Below, piece by piece: positions 1-6,905 of a stretch of DNA of 12,504 bases. Position 1 is the stretch's first letter, and each line of letters starts with the position of its first letter. The stretch comes from Desulfobacterales bacterium (GTDB lineage Bacteria > Desulfobacterota > Desulfobacteria > Desulfobacterales > UBA5852), in contig JASJBQ010000158.1 in NCBI GenBank assembly GCA_030066455.1, forward strand, positions 1 to 12,504, written 5' to 3'. The notes under the pieces were generated by a model. It was given only the letters and a program-made list of their open reading frames with translations, was not told the DNA's origin and did not search any database. The position numbers and the translations under genes are program-made.

Positions 1-2
1 AC

Positions 3-386
3 ATCTCACCCGCTCGCATCCGCGCCGGCGCTCCTGTCACCCGGCAGCGCGTGCTTGACGCCCGCGAGCGGCTTCTCGATCTGGCGGATGCCTACTATCG
101 CAGCGCCGATCGCGGCATGCGCTTCATACCCTGGCGTGCACGCCTGGCGGTGATGACCGCCGCCCGTATGTACGCGGCCATCGGCGATCGGCTGCGCTCG
201 GGCGACGTGGTCTGGGGGCAGCGGGCCGTTGTCGATCGAAACGCAAAACTGCGCCTGACGCTGCAGGCCTGGTGGGGAATGCTGATGAACCCCAGATTCT
301 GGAACAGGGGCCGCCGCCCGAAACATGCGGCCCGTCTGCACCGCGCCCTGGCAGGGCGACCCGGTGTGAACGCGGAGCGATCTTGA
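3..386 (+). CDS. crtB: Phytoene synthase, C-terminal part (5' end outside window)
   Basis: This is the last 127 codons of a squalene/phytoene synthase-family protein; the frame is open to the window edge, so the gene starts upstream. Phytoene synthase condenses two geranylgeranyl diphosphates into phytoene, the first committed carotenoid step. The match is to the family's C-terminal helices: an ADAYYRSADRGMRFIPWRAR stretch followed by an alanine-rich helix with AARMYAAIGDRLR resembles the usual region of YY..a..GlryLPwr and A...Y..Ig. The catalytic aspartate-rich motifs would lie outside the window and cannot be checked. The stop codon TGA (384-386) overlaps the TTG start of the lycopene cyclase gene, so the two are translationally coupled. 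That neighbour, with a beta-carotene cleavage gene next, favours phytoene synthase over squalene synthase. Confidence 0.85.
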   Translation: MSPARIRAGAPVTRQRVLDARERLLDLADAYYRSADRGMRFIPWRARLAVMTAARMYAAIGDRLRSGDVVWGQRAVVDRNAKLRLTLQAWWGMLMNPRFWNRGRRPKHAARLHRALAGRPGVNAERS

Positions 387-1531
387 ATAAACATTACGAT
401 TACGCCATCGTGGGTGCGGGCTGCGCCGGGCTTTCCCTGGCGGTCCGCCTGGGCCGTCTGGTCGGACGCGACCAGCGCATCGCCCTGATCGATCCGCGTC
501 CGTCCTACGGCATGGATCGTATCTGGTGTTTCTGGAATACGATAGCGCACCGTTTCGTACCGGTGGTCAAGCACCGCTGGCAGCGCTGGAAGGTGCGTTT
601 TGAAGGCCGCGAGGTCGTTCACGCCTCGTCACGGTTTGCCTACAATTACCTCCCGGCCGATGCTTTTTACGCCGCCGCCTTTGACCAGCTTGAAAAGTAC
701 GCCGCGTTCGATCTGCTGCTTGGAACGGCGGCTGATTCGATCGCCGCGCATCGGGGCGGCGCCGTGGTTGGAACCGACAAGGGCGATCTCCAGGCACGCA
801 TCGCCTTTGACGGCCGCAACGATGCAGGGCGCTGGAAGGGGAGAGGACTATTGTTGCAGCACTACGCCGGTCAGCGGGTCCAGGTAGCCACCCCGGTTTT
901 CGATCCCGGCACCGTGACGCTTATGGATTTCGATGTCACTCAACAAAACGGCATCAGCTTTGTCTACGTGCTTCCGTTTTCGGAGACCGAGGCCTTGATC
1001 GAGCCCACAGTATTCTCCCGCGCGCCCCTGGCCACCGAAACCTATACCGAGCTGATCCGGCGTTACCTGGACGAGCGCTACGGGATCGAAGACTATGCGG
1101 TCCGTTTTCAGGAACAGGGCGTCATTCCCATGACGACGACCCTCGCCCCGCCGCGTCGCCTCGATCGCGTGGTCCCCCTCGGAACGGGGGCCGGCATGGT
1201 CAAGGGTAGCACCGGGTACGGTTTTCTGGCCATCCAGGAATGGAGCCGTACCCTGGCCGCGGCCGCTGTGCGTGGGCCCGGCACCTCGCTGCCCCGGCCG
1301 CGTTCGCTGCGCGCGACGTTCATGGATCGTGTCTTTCTGGCCTTTCTCGAAGCACGCCCCGCAGCAGCACCTGAAATCTTCTTCAATCTCTTCCGGCGCG
1401 TACCGGCCGATCGTCTGGTACGCTTCCTGTCCGATCGGGCGACACCGATCGACGTGAGCGCGGTTGTCAAGGCCATGCCCAAAGCACCTTTCCTACGTCG
1501 CGCCGGCGATGTCATCCTGGAGGGGATATGA
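383..1531 (+). CDS. crtY: Lycopene beta-cyclase, CrtY type
   Basis: Predicted 382-residue flavoprotein that cyclises both ends of lycopene to give beta-carotene. Residues 5-17 (YDYAIVGAGCAGL) form the N-terminal dinucleotide-binding loop, with G11, G13 and G16. Further family features are the YGMDRIWCFWN segment, FSETEALIEPTVFS (the position of the usual IEDT motif), EQGVIPM, and a GSTGYGFLAIQEW segment that replaces the usual TGYS region. I chose the TTG start at 383: it gives the standard CrtY length, puts the nucleotide-binding loop right at the N-terminus, and has GGAG at 374-377 five bases upstream. It overlaps the crtB stop as TTGA. No ATG fits as well; longer in-frame starts would run far back into crtB. 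Next to blh, its product is the direct substrate of the next enzyme. Confidence 0.92.
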   Translation: MNKHYDYAIVGAGCAGLSLAVRLGRLVGRDQRIALIDPRPSYGMDRIWCFWNTIAHRFVPVVKHRWQRWKVRFEGREVVHASSRFAYNYLPADAFYAAAFDQLEKYAAFDLLLGTAADSIAAHRGGAVVGTDKGDLQARIAFDGRNDAGRWKGRGLLLQHYAGQRVQVATPVFDPGTVTLMDFDVTQQNGISFVYVLPFSETEALIEPTVFSRAPLATETYTELIRRYLDERYGIEDYAVRFQEQGVIPMTTTLAPPRRLDRVVPLGTGAGMVKGSTGYGFLAIQEWSRTLAAAAVRGPGTSLPRPRSLRATFMDRVFLAFLEARPAAAPEIFFNLFRRVPADRLVRFLSDRATPIDVSAVVKAMPKAPFLRRAGDVILEGI

Positions 1532-2559
1532 CGGGCCTGGCGCCAGCCCTCGGTTCACCCCGCGTTCACCTGGGACCGACAGTTGTCTTCGCCGGAGTTG
1601 CCCTGGCCACGTTGGCCGGCGTAACCCTTCTGGGGCCCGGGGGCACCGGTGCCCATCTTGCGCTTCTGCTTTTACTTCTGCCCTTTTTCGGCATTCCCCA
1701 CGGGGCGCTGGACTACGCCCTGGCGCGCCGGCTGCTGCGGCCCCGTTTCGGTCGCTTCTGGGGGCCGGGTTTTGTGAGCCTCTACCTGCTGGCGATGGCG
1801 GTGGTGGTTGCCGTCTGGCTGCTCCAGCCGACATTCAGCCTCGCGGCTTTTCTCGTCCTGACCTATTATCATTTCAGCACCGGTGACGCCTTGGCGGTCC
1901 CGCACACGCCAGTGATGCTGCGCATCAGCGAATGGGTGGCCCGCGGCGGCATCATTCTTTGCTTCCCGGCGGTTTTTGATCGCACGGTGGTGCAGGGGCT
2001 CCTGACCCACCTGGCGCCTGAGACCGGTGTCGCCGTTCTGCTCGATGGCATGGCGACTCTCGCGCCGCTCTGCGGCTTGGCCGCGGCGCTGAGCATCGCC
2101 GTGAGTCTGGTGTCGTTTGCCCGGCAGCGGGCCATCGTCGACCTGGTCCGCGCTGTCGAGCTTGCCATCCTGGCCCTCATCTTTGTCTGGCTGCCGGCGT
2201 TGCTGGCCTTTACGCTCCATTTCAACTTTCTGCATTCGGCCCGCCACATGCTGGGCGTGGCCGACCGCGCCGAGCGCCAGTCGGCGCCCCGGATCTGGGC
2301 GCGCATGCTTCGGCTGTCGCTGCCCGTCACCCTGGCCACCTTGCTGCTGGGAGCCGGCGCCTACGGCCTGCTCGGCGGGATATCATTCGATACCTCCCGC
2401 CTGATGCAGGTCATTTTTATCGGTATTGCCAGTATGACGTATCCCCATATTGTCGTTGTTTCCCTGGCAGCCCGTACCGATCGAGGCGTCCGACTCCCGG
2501 CGGCATCAATCCGCATGCAAGCCGCCGCCGGGTCGTCGGCCCTGGATCCCGCACCATGA
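1528..2559 (+). CDS. blh: Beta-carotene 15,15'-dioxygenase, Brp/Blh family (retinal-forming)
   Basis: A 343-residue, very hydrophobic, multi-spanning membrane protein of the Brp/Blh family, which splits beta-carotene centrally into two retinals. The four histidines expected to bind iron are visible: H58 in FGIPHGALDY, H115 in YYHFSTGDA, and H236 and H240 in FLHSARHM. The first pair is 57 residues apart and the last pair 4 apart, the same spacing I recall for the characterised marine Blh (H21/H78 and H188/H192). The start is ATG in an ATGA overlap with the crtY stop, preceded by a strong GGAGGGG at 1519-1525. Retinal normally serves a microbial rhodopsin. None lies in this window, so the opsin would be elsewhere or the retinal or retinoid has another use. 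The C-terminal 25 residues look like a loose non-membrane tail. Confidence 0.92.
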   Translation: MTGLAPALGSPRVHLGPTVVFAGVALATLAGVTLLGPGGTGAHLALLLLLLPFFGIPHGALDYALARRLLRPRFGRFWGPGFVSLYLLAMAVVVAVWLLQPTFSLAAFLVLTYYHFSTGDALAVPHTPVMLRISEWVARGGIILCFPAVFDRTVVQGLLTHLAPETGVAVLLDGMATLAPLCGLAAALSIAVSLVSFARQRAIVDLVRAVELAILALIFVWLPALLAFTLHFNFLHSARHMLGVADRAERQSAPRIWARMLRLSLPVTLATLLLGAGAYGLLGGISFDTSRLMQVIFIGIASMTYPHIVVVSLAARTDRGVRLPAASIRMQAAAGSSALDPAP

Positions 2560-4427
2560 AGACCCTCCTGCCGGACGAGACCGATGTCGTCATCATCGGC
2601 GGCGGACCGGTGGGGCTGACGGCCTCGCTGCTGTTGGATCGTTTGCGGATCGCGCACGTCGTCGTCGAGGCGCAGGACCCGCCCAGTGATCATCCCCAGG
2701 CCCATTTCATCAATTCCCGCTCGATGGAGATTTTTCGTGAACTGGGGCTGGAGGCGGCGATACGCGAAGCCGCCGCGCCGCTCGATGAATGGCGCCGCCA
2801 CGTTTACGCCACTGCTCTCGCCCAGGCGCGCCCCGCCCCCTCGGTCCGCGGGTCGGCACCGGACACCCTGCTGGGCGTGGTCGACCATTTTCCTTCGGGC
2901 CCCGATCACCGGATCAGTCCCAGTTGGGAGAGCAACCTCTCCCAGCCCCGGCTTCAGGGCCTGCTCCGGGAGGCCGTCGACAGGAGCCGCCAGGCCCGCC
3001 TGCTGCCGGGATGGCGGGCGGATCTGAATGAACGCCATCATGGCGTCGATATTGGCCTGCGCCCAACGGCCGGCGGGCGCGAACACCGGCTGCGCTGCCG
3101 GTATGTGGTCTGTGCCGATGGCGCCCACAGCGGCAGCCGCGATCGCCTTGGCATCGCCCGCATCCAGCGGACGCCCACCCTGCAGCACCTGCTCAATATC
3201 CATTTTTTGAGCCCGACCCTGGCCGAACGGCTGCGACGTCGCCCCGCGGCGATGCTCTACTTCGTCTATTCGCCCCACGGCATCGGCGTGCTTGTGAACC
3301 ATTCCCTGGCGCGGGGCGAATTCGTGCTCCAGCGGCCGTATTTTCCGCCCTTTGAAGACCCGCAGGCTTTCGACCATCGGACCTGCGCCCGGATGATCGA
3401 CCGGATCGCGGGCCTGCCCACGCAGGCCGATATCCGCAGCGTGCGCTCCTGGTGTCTCGAGGCCTGGGTAGCCGCGCGTTTTCAGTCCCGCGCCGGGCGC
3501 TGCTTTCTTGTCGGCGACGCCGCCCATCAGATCCTGCCGGCCGGCGGGTTTGGCATGAATACGGGGATCGCCGAGGCCCACAATCTGGCCTGGAAGCTGG
3601 CCCGGGCGCTTAAGACCGAAACGACCGATGCCGGTGGGACCGCACAAGCACTTCTGGCGACCTATGATGCCGAGCGCCGTCCGGTGGCCGAAGAAGCGAT
3701 CGCCCTCAGCCGGGTGAATTATGAAAAGACGTTGCGCGCGGCCGCGGCCATCGGGCTGGACTGGCGCGCCGCCCGCCTAATTCAGAAGGTGCTCGCGCGC
3801 CTACCGTTGCCCATGGTTTTGCGCCGGTGGTTGTTTCAAGCGGGTATCAGGCTTGGTCTCAGTCAGATCTGGCTTTTGAGGGGCGGCAATCCCATCGGGC
3901 GATTCCGCCGTCGGCGGTTCAACGACCTGATGAAGACGCCGGGAGCGATGCTGCCCATGCGTTTTCCGCGTCAGGATCTGGGCGTCATATATGATCGCGG
4001 GTGGCTGGCGGAGAAACCCGGCGCTGAAGAGCGTCCGTCGTCCGCGCCGGCGCCACGGGTGGCGTTTGAAACGGGCGCTCGCCTGCCCCATTTCTGGCTG
4101 CGGCCGTCGGGTGGCGGCAGCCGGAGTGAAATATCGTCCCTTGATTTGTCCACGTGGGCCGCCCGCGGGCAAGCCGGGCCGGCTTATACCTTGCTGCTCT
4201 TCGGCCGGGAAGCGGTCGCGCCGCGTAACATGACCGCTTTGATCGATCCGCGTTTTACCCCTCTCGAAACCTTCCGTATCGCTGAATCCGGGACGCAGGA
4301 CGCCGATGCCGACTTCGTGCGGGCAGGCAGCGACGGTCTGGCCCCGCCGCCGGCCGTGCTGCTGCGGCCGGACGGCTACCTGGCCTGGGTCGCACCCCGC
4401 CCGCGCCGTCAAGCGCGGGTGGCCTGA
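2556..4427 (+). CDS. FAD-dependent monooxygenase, PheA/TfdB aromatic hydroxylase family
   Basis: A 623-residue class A flavoprotein monooxygenase. Visible motifs: the N-terminal GxGxxG loop (IIGGGPVGLTAS, G15/G17/G20); the DG motif at residues 186-191 (CADGAH); and the GD motif around residues 318-330 (LVGDAAHQILPAGGFGMNTG), which binds the FAD ribityl and pyrophosphate. The substrate-binding beta-sheet domain lies between the last two motifs. The C-terminal ~130 residues resemble the thioredoxin-like dimerisation domain of phenol and 2,4-dichlorophenol hydroxylases, ending in LLRPDGYLAWVAPRP. Family members hydroxylate aromatic or polyene-type substrates using NAD(P)H and O2. It begins in an ATGA overlap with the blh stop, so it is cotranslated with retinal synthesis. 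The real substrate cannot be read from sequence; a carotenoid, retinal or an unrelated phenol are all open. Family call is firm, specific function is not. Confidence 0.85.
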   Translation: MKTLLPDETDVVIIGGGPVGLTASLLLDRLRIAHVVVEAQDPPSDHPQAHFINSRSMEIFRELGLEAAIREAAAPLDEWRRHVYATALAQARPAPSVRGSAPDTLLGVVDHFPSGPDHRISPSWESNLSQPRLQGLLREAVDRSRQARLLPGWRADLNERHHGVDIGLRPTAGGREHRLRCRYVVCADGAHSGSRDRLGIARIQRTPTLQHLLNIHFLSPTLAERLRRRPAAMLYFVYSPHGIGVLVNHSLARGEFVLQRPYFPPFEDPQAFDHRTCARMIDRIAGLPTQADIRSVRSWCLEAWVAARFQSRAGRCFLVGDAAHQILPAGGFGMNTGIAEAHNLAWKLARALKTETTDAGGTAQALLATYDAERRPVAEEAIALSRVNYEKTLRAAAAIGLDWRAARLIQKVLARLPLPMVLRRWLFQAGIRLGLSQIWLLRGGNPIGRFRRRRFNDLMKTPGAMLPMRFPRQDLGVIYDRGWLAEKPGAEERPSSAPAPRVAFETGARLPHFWLRPSGGGSRSEISSLDLSTWAARGQAGPAYTLLLFGREAVAPRNMTALIDPRFTPLETFRIAESGTQDADADFVRAGSDGLAPPPAVLLRPDGYLAWVAPRPRRQARVA

Positions 4428-4434
4428 CGGCTGC

Positions 4435-4466
4435 GGGCCGGGAAAGCTCTCTGTTCCGGAAGGCCC
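4435..4466. terminator. Possible bidirectional terminator hairpin between convergent operons
   Basis: The 38-base gap between the monooxygenase stop and the encapsulin stop holds an interrupted inverted repeat. GGGCC (4435-4439) pairs with GGCCC (4462-4466), and GGAA (4441-4444) with TTCC (4454-4457), with an unpaired GGAA on one side. There is no run of T on either side, so it is at best an atypical intrinsic terminator. Its place between convergent genes is the main support. Confidence 0.3.
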
Positions 4467-5281
4467 TACTGGGCCGTAAAGTGAATCACCCCGGCGGCGT
4501 CCAGAATGCGGAAGGTAAAGGAGGATGTGAAGTAGAGCGTGACCGTGTCGGTGTCGTGGCGCTCGTAACCGATGGCCAGGTCGTTGCCCAGGATGATTTC
4601 GAAGTCCCCCCCGCGTTGGGAGAGCATGTAGGCCTCGTTGGCAAAGTCGCCGCTCAGATAGGGGCTCAAGTGGACCTGGCCGCCCAAGATGTTTTCGGCC
4701 TGCATTTTTACGGGGTAACCCTGAAAATGCGCCGACATACGACTCCAGAGTTTGGGTCCCACGACGAAGGCGAACGGCCCCTCCACCGAGCGGCCGGCAA
4801 AGGCAGTCAGCCCGCCGGCAATGCCCTCGAGCAACTGCTCGGGGGTCGCACCGATGCTCAGGCACTCATCGCCCTGGCACTGCTTGAGCCCGTGGATATT
4901 GGCGTCGGGCAGCCCGTGATAGACCACGCTTTCCTCGAACAGGGCGATTTTCTGGGCCGCATCTTCGAGGTTGCCCAGATCGAGGTCCTTGGCGCCCCGG
5001 ACGGCATTATCCATTTCATTGATGTCGAGGCTGAAGGGAATTCGGGTTTCCACCAGGTGGTGCACCTTGTGAATCCCGTAATTCAGCCCGGCTCCGGGCT
5101 GCTGATCCGGAAAATCGAGACGGCCTTCGGGTACGCCTGGAAAATCAGGCCCCATGGGACCGGCGAGATCGATCACTTTGCGGGCCGAAAGGATGGCCTT
5201 GAGGCTGCGGGTGGCCTGGGCGTCGATCTCGGCCCAGGCTTCGGCTGGGATGGGCGCCAATTCTCTTTTGAGGATGTCCAT
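4466..5281 (-). CDS. Encapsulin shell protein, family 1 (linocin M18-like)
   Basis: A 271-residue HK97-fold shell protein that self-assembles into a hollow protein nanocompartment. The N-terminus, MDILKRELAPIPAEAWAEID, and the following segment with LKAILSARKVIDLAGPMG are characteristic of family 1 encapsulins, whose N-terminal helix forms the inner cargo-docking surface. Length is normal for the family and the end of the frame shows no truncation. The start at 5281 is supported by AGGAGGT eight bases upstream. An 8-base sequence, GGACATCC, occurs both just before and just after the ATG. It lies 44 bases downstream of the hemerythrin gene whose product carries a matching targeting peptide, so cargo and shell form one operon. 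The last bases run into the convergent terminator-like repeat. Confidence 0.95.
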   Translation of the reverse strand: MDILKRELAPIPAEAWAEIDAQATRSLKAILSARKVIDLAGPMGPDFPGVPEGRLDFPDQQPGAGLNYGIHKVHHLVETRIPFSLDINEMDNAVRGAKDLDLGNLEDAAQKIALFEESVVYHGLPDANIHGLKQCQGDECLSIGATPEQLLEGIAGGLTAFAGRSVEGPFAFVVGPKLWSRMSAHFQGYPVKMQAENILGGQVHLSPYLSGDFANEAYMLSQRGGDFEIILGNDLAIGYERHDTDTVTLYFTSSFTFRILDAAGVIHFTAQ

Positions 5282-5309
5282 GGATGTCCACCTCCTAAGC
5301 TTGGATTAG

Positions 5310-5324
5310 GCCCCTTGAAGGGGC
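5310..5324 (-). promoter_or_regulatory. Palindromic hairpin between cargo and shell genes
   Basis: GCCCCTT-G-AAGGGGC is a perfect 7-base inverted repeat around one central base; as RNA it would close as about five pairs with a five-base loop. It lies two bases after the hemerythrin stop and before the encapsulin ribosome site (AGGAGG, about 5291-5296). No T run follows, so it could stabilise mRNA ends or cause partial termination between cargo and shell. Function is inferred from position only. Confidence 0.45.
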
Positions 5325-5325
5325 G

Positions 5326-5841
5326 CTATTTGAGGCTGCCGATGCCCAGTCCCCGTGAACTGGATACCGTCGGCCGGTCACTGGCCGCATGGCTCAGCAG
5401 CATTTTGGGTACGTCCGGCACTTCGATATTAAGCAGTTTATCCTTGGCCTCAAGAAAAAGTTCTCCCAGGGCGTTCAAATCTTCGGCCGCAAAAAGGGTA
5501 CGGGCCAGGGGGAAGATATCGGCCTCCTCCTCGTCCAGGTGGTGGGTGGTGTATTCCCCGAGACCTTCGATCTTGATGGGAAAATTGTCGTGCTCCCGCG
5601 GAAAACCTTCGGCGTCTTTGATGATCAGTTCGATGATGTGGTGCTCGTTCACGGCCTCGAGGGCGTCGTGCCGGGCGTCGGCTTTCATCTCCAGCAGATC
5701 GTAGAAGTATTTTTCTTCCATGGTGTGGTGGACGACCAGATGCCGCGAGAACGCGTCGAACTGCGCCGGATCGTTCTCGGAGGCGGCATACAGCTGTCTT
5801 AGCGTCTGGTGGTGGTCGACCAGGGCGGTGATAATGTCCAT
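5326..5841 (-). CDS. Hemerythrin-domain encapsulin cargo protein
   Basis: A 171-residue four-helix hemerythrin-like protein predicted to bind a di-iron centre. Candidate ligands are H10/H11, the HxxxE pair H38 and E42, H67/H68, and H100/H101 with the following acidic run (LDEEEAD). After the domain comes a linker rich in Ser, Pro and Gly, then the C-terminal LGIGSLK (165-171), which matches the encapsulin targeting-peptide pattern. It should therefore be packed inside the shell encoded next door. Such cargo is associated with protection from oxidative or nitrosative stress or with O2/iron handling. I chose the ATG at 5841: it has AGGAG five bases upstream (5847-5851) and starts right at the first iron-binding helix. 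A longer frame to 6030 adds 63 residues of low-complexity, non-homologous sequence and is rejected. Confidence 0.93.
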   Translation of the reverse strand: MDIITALVDHHQTLRQLYAASENDPAQFDAFSRHLVVHHTMEEKYFYDLLEMKADARHDALEAVNEHHIIELIIKDAEGFPREHDNFPIKIEGLGEYTTHHLDEEEADIFPLARTLFAAEDLNALGELFLEAKDKLLNIEVPDVPKMLLSHAASDRPTVSSSRGLGIGSLK

Positions 5842-6116
5842 AACGGCTCCTTTGATGGTTGGGGTCTTGGGCGATGGGCGCAACTGCGGATGCATGCATC
5901 GCTTGGTTGTCGAGGCGTGCAGGGCAGGGGCAGCCGGGGCTGCGGCGTTGGGTGCGCCTCGGTTTGATGTGATCGGCAGACTATCATATCGGGGTGGCGA
6001 ATGCCATGGGTTATTAGGCGCGTGTTGCATTTCAGGCGCCGGGAATTATGTTGCCGATGGCTATTCACCATGGGTGACGCCGCCCATCTATTTGACCTGC
6101 ACGATCGGAGCGCATC
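5842..6116. promoter_or_regulatory. Divergent control region, hemerythrin-encapsulin versus DUF2237 gene
   Basis: This 275-base gap must carry promoters for both directions. On the minus strand, TATGAT (around 5983-5988) is a good -10 candidate but has no convincing -35. A perfect 12-base palindrome lies closer to the hemerythrin start and is listed separately. On the plus side GGAG at 6107-6110 is the ribosome site of the DUF2237 gene. I see no gene in this stretch. Confidence 0.35.
5889..5900. promoter_or_regulatory. 12-base perfect palindrome upstream of hemerythrin gene
   Basis: GATGCATGCATC reads the same on both strands. It sits 47 bases upstream of the hemerythrin start codon, where a repressor or activator of the encapsulin operon could bind, or in the 5' untranslated mRNA. 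It does not match an FNR, NsrR or IscR consensus that I know, so regulator identity is unknown. Confidence 0.35.
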
Positions 6117-6506
6117 ATGGACCAAAGCAATCATGAAACCAATATCCTGGGCCAGCCCCTTGCAACCTGCAGCCTGTCCCCCCTCACCGGATTCAACCGC
6201 GACGGCGCCTGTCGTATGCCGAACGGTGATTTCGGCCGCCATGGCGTGTGTGCCGAGGTGACCGCCGACTTCCTGAATTTTACCCGCGGCCGCGGCAACG
6301 ACCTGAGCACGCCCCAACCCCTTTACGGGTTTCCGGGACTCAAACCCGGTGACCGCTGGTGCCTGTGCGCCGACCGCTGGGCCGAAGCGGCCGAGAACGG
6401 CATGGCACCACCAGTGGTGCTCAGTGCCACCCACGCCAATGTGCTGGCGCGCATTCCCATGGAGCGCCTGGTGGCGCACGCCCTGACGGACGAGCGGGAG
6501 AACTGA
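6117..6506 (+). CDS. DUF2237 family protein
   Basis: A 129-residue soluble protein covering the whole DUF2237 domain. The family signatures are clear: NILGQPLATCSLSPLTGFNR at the N-terminus, then DGACRMP, FGRHGVCAEVT, FLNFTRGRGNDLSTP, YGFPGLKPGDRWCLCADRW and a closing APPVVLSATHANVL. Four or five conserved cysteines (in ATCSL, GACRM, GVCAE, WCLC) suggest metal binding or redox chemistry, but the biochemical function of the family is not known to me. The ATG at 6117 has GGAG (6107-6110) six bases upstream. It runs towards the DUF2256-DUF3253 gene, and only six bases separate the two stop codons. Confidence 0.9.
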   Translation: MDQSNHETNILGQPLATCSLSPLTGFNRDGACRMPNGDFGRHGVCAEVTADFLNFTRGRGNDLSTPQPLYGFPGLKPGDRWCLCADRWAEAAENGMAPPVVLSATHANVLARIPMERLVAHALTDEREN

Positions 6507-6512
6507 GAGGGT

Positions 6513-6905
6513 TTATTCGGGTCGGGGCCGCAAGCGAATGCGGATCGATCCCCGGGCTGTAGAGGCATCGACCGGGCGGCCCTTCTGGAGGATCTCGGCC
6601 CGGCCCTGAGCCACCAGACGGCGCGCGGCCTTGCGGGCCGCCGGCATGAGCGCCCGCCATTCCTTGATGGCCTCGTTGTGGGCCACCACCCGCGCGGGTT
6701 CGCTGGGACAGATGGATTTTTGGGCGCCGCGTGCCTGAAGCAATTCGAACATCACGGCCTCGAGGCGGCGATCGATGGGGCCAATGCCACTCAAACGGCA
6801 GGCCCGCGAGCAATAGCGCACGTTTTCCCAATTCGCGCGCCAGCGACGGCGCCAGATCATGCGCCGGCCGCAGACCGCGCAGTATTTTTCAGGCCGCGCT
6901 TTCAT
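6513..6905 (-). CDS. DUF2256-DUF3253 domain protein
   Basis: A 130-residue basic protein with two small domains. Residues 1-37 are DUF2256: a CxxC (C9, C12) followed by CSRAC (C32, C36), a likely zinc knuckle rich in Arg and Trp. Residues about 45-125 match DUF3253, a winged-helix-like domain (LEAVMFELLQARG, then EWRALMPAARKAARRLVAQG, and VDASTARGSIRIRLRP). The combination suggests nucleic-acid contact, but no role has been proven to my knowledge. The ATG at 6905 overlaps the TGA stop of the photolyase fusion gene (ATGA), so it is translated with it. DUF2256 genes are, from memory, frequent neighbours of cryptochrome/photolyase genes, which fits here. A longer frame reaching 7010 would lie inside the photolyase gene and is rejected. 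Confidence 0.88.
   Translation of the reverse strand: MKARPEKYCAVCGRRMIWRRRWRANWENVRYCSRACRLSGIGPIDRRLEAVMFELLQARGAQKSICPSEPARVVAHNEAIKEWRALMPAARKAARRLVAQGRAEILQKGRPVDASTARGSIRIRLRPRPE

Noticed and set aside
2361..3647. 428-codon minus-strand open frame.
   Set aside because: It lies opposite blh and the FAD monooxygenase, both firmly identified; the translation is Gly/Ala/Arg-rich with no motif.
4481..5704. 407-codon plus-strand open frame.
   Set aside because: It is the antisense shadow of the encapsulin and hemerythrin genes, which have ribosome sites and family signatures.
5963..5987. FNR/CRP-like site around TTGATGTGATC in the encapsulin promoter region.
   Set aside because: The half-sites do not have the required spacing (TTGAT-N4-ATCAA or TGTGA-N6-TCACA), so the match is not convincing.
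5842..6030. 63-residue N-terminal extension of the hemerythrin protein.
   Set aside because: Composition is low-complexity, it is not part of the fold, and the ATG at 5841 has a well-placed AGGAG.
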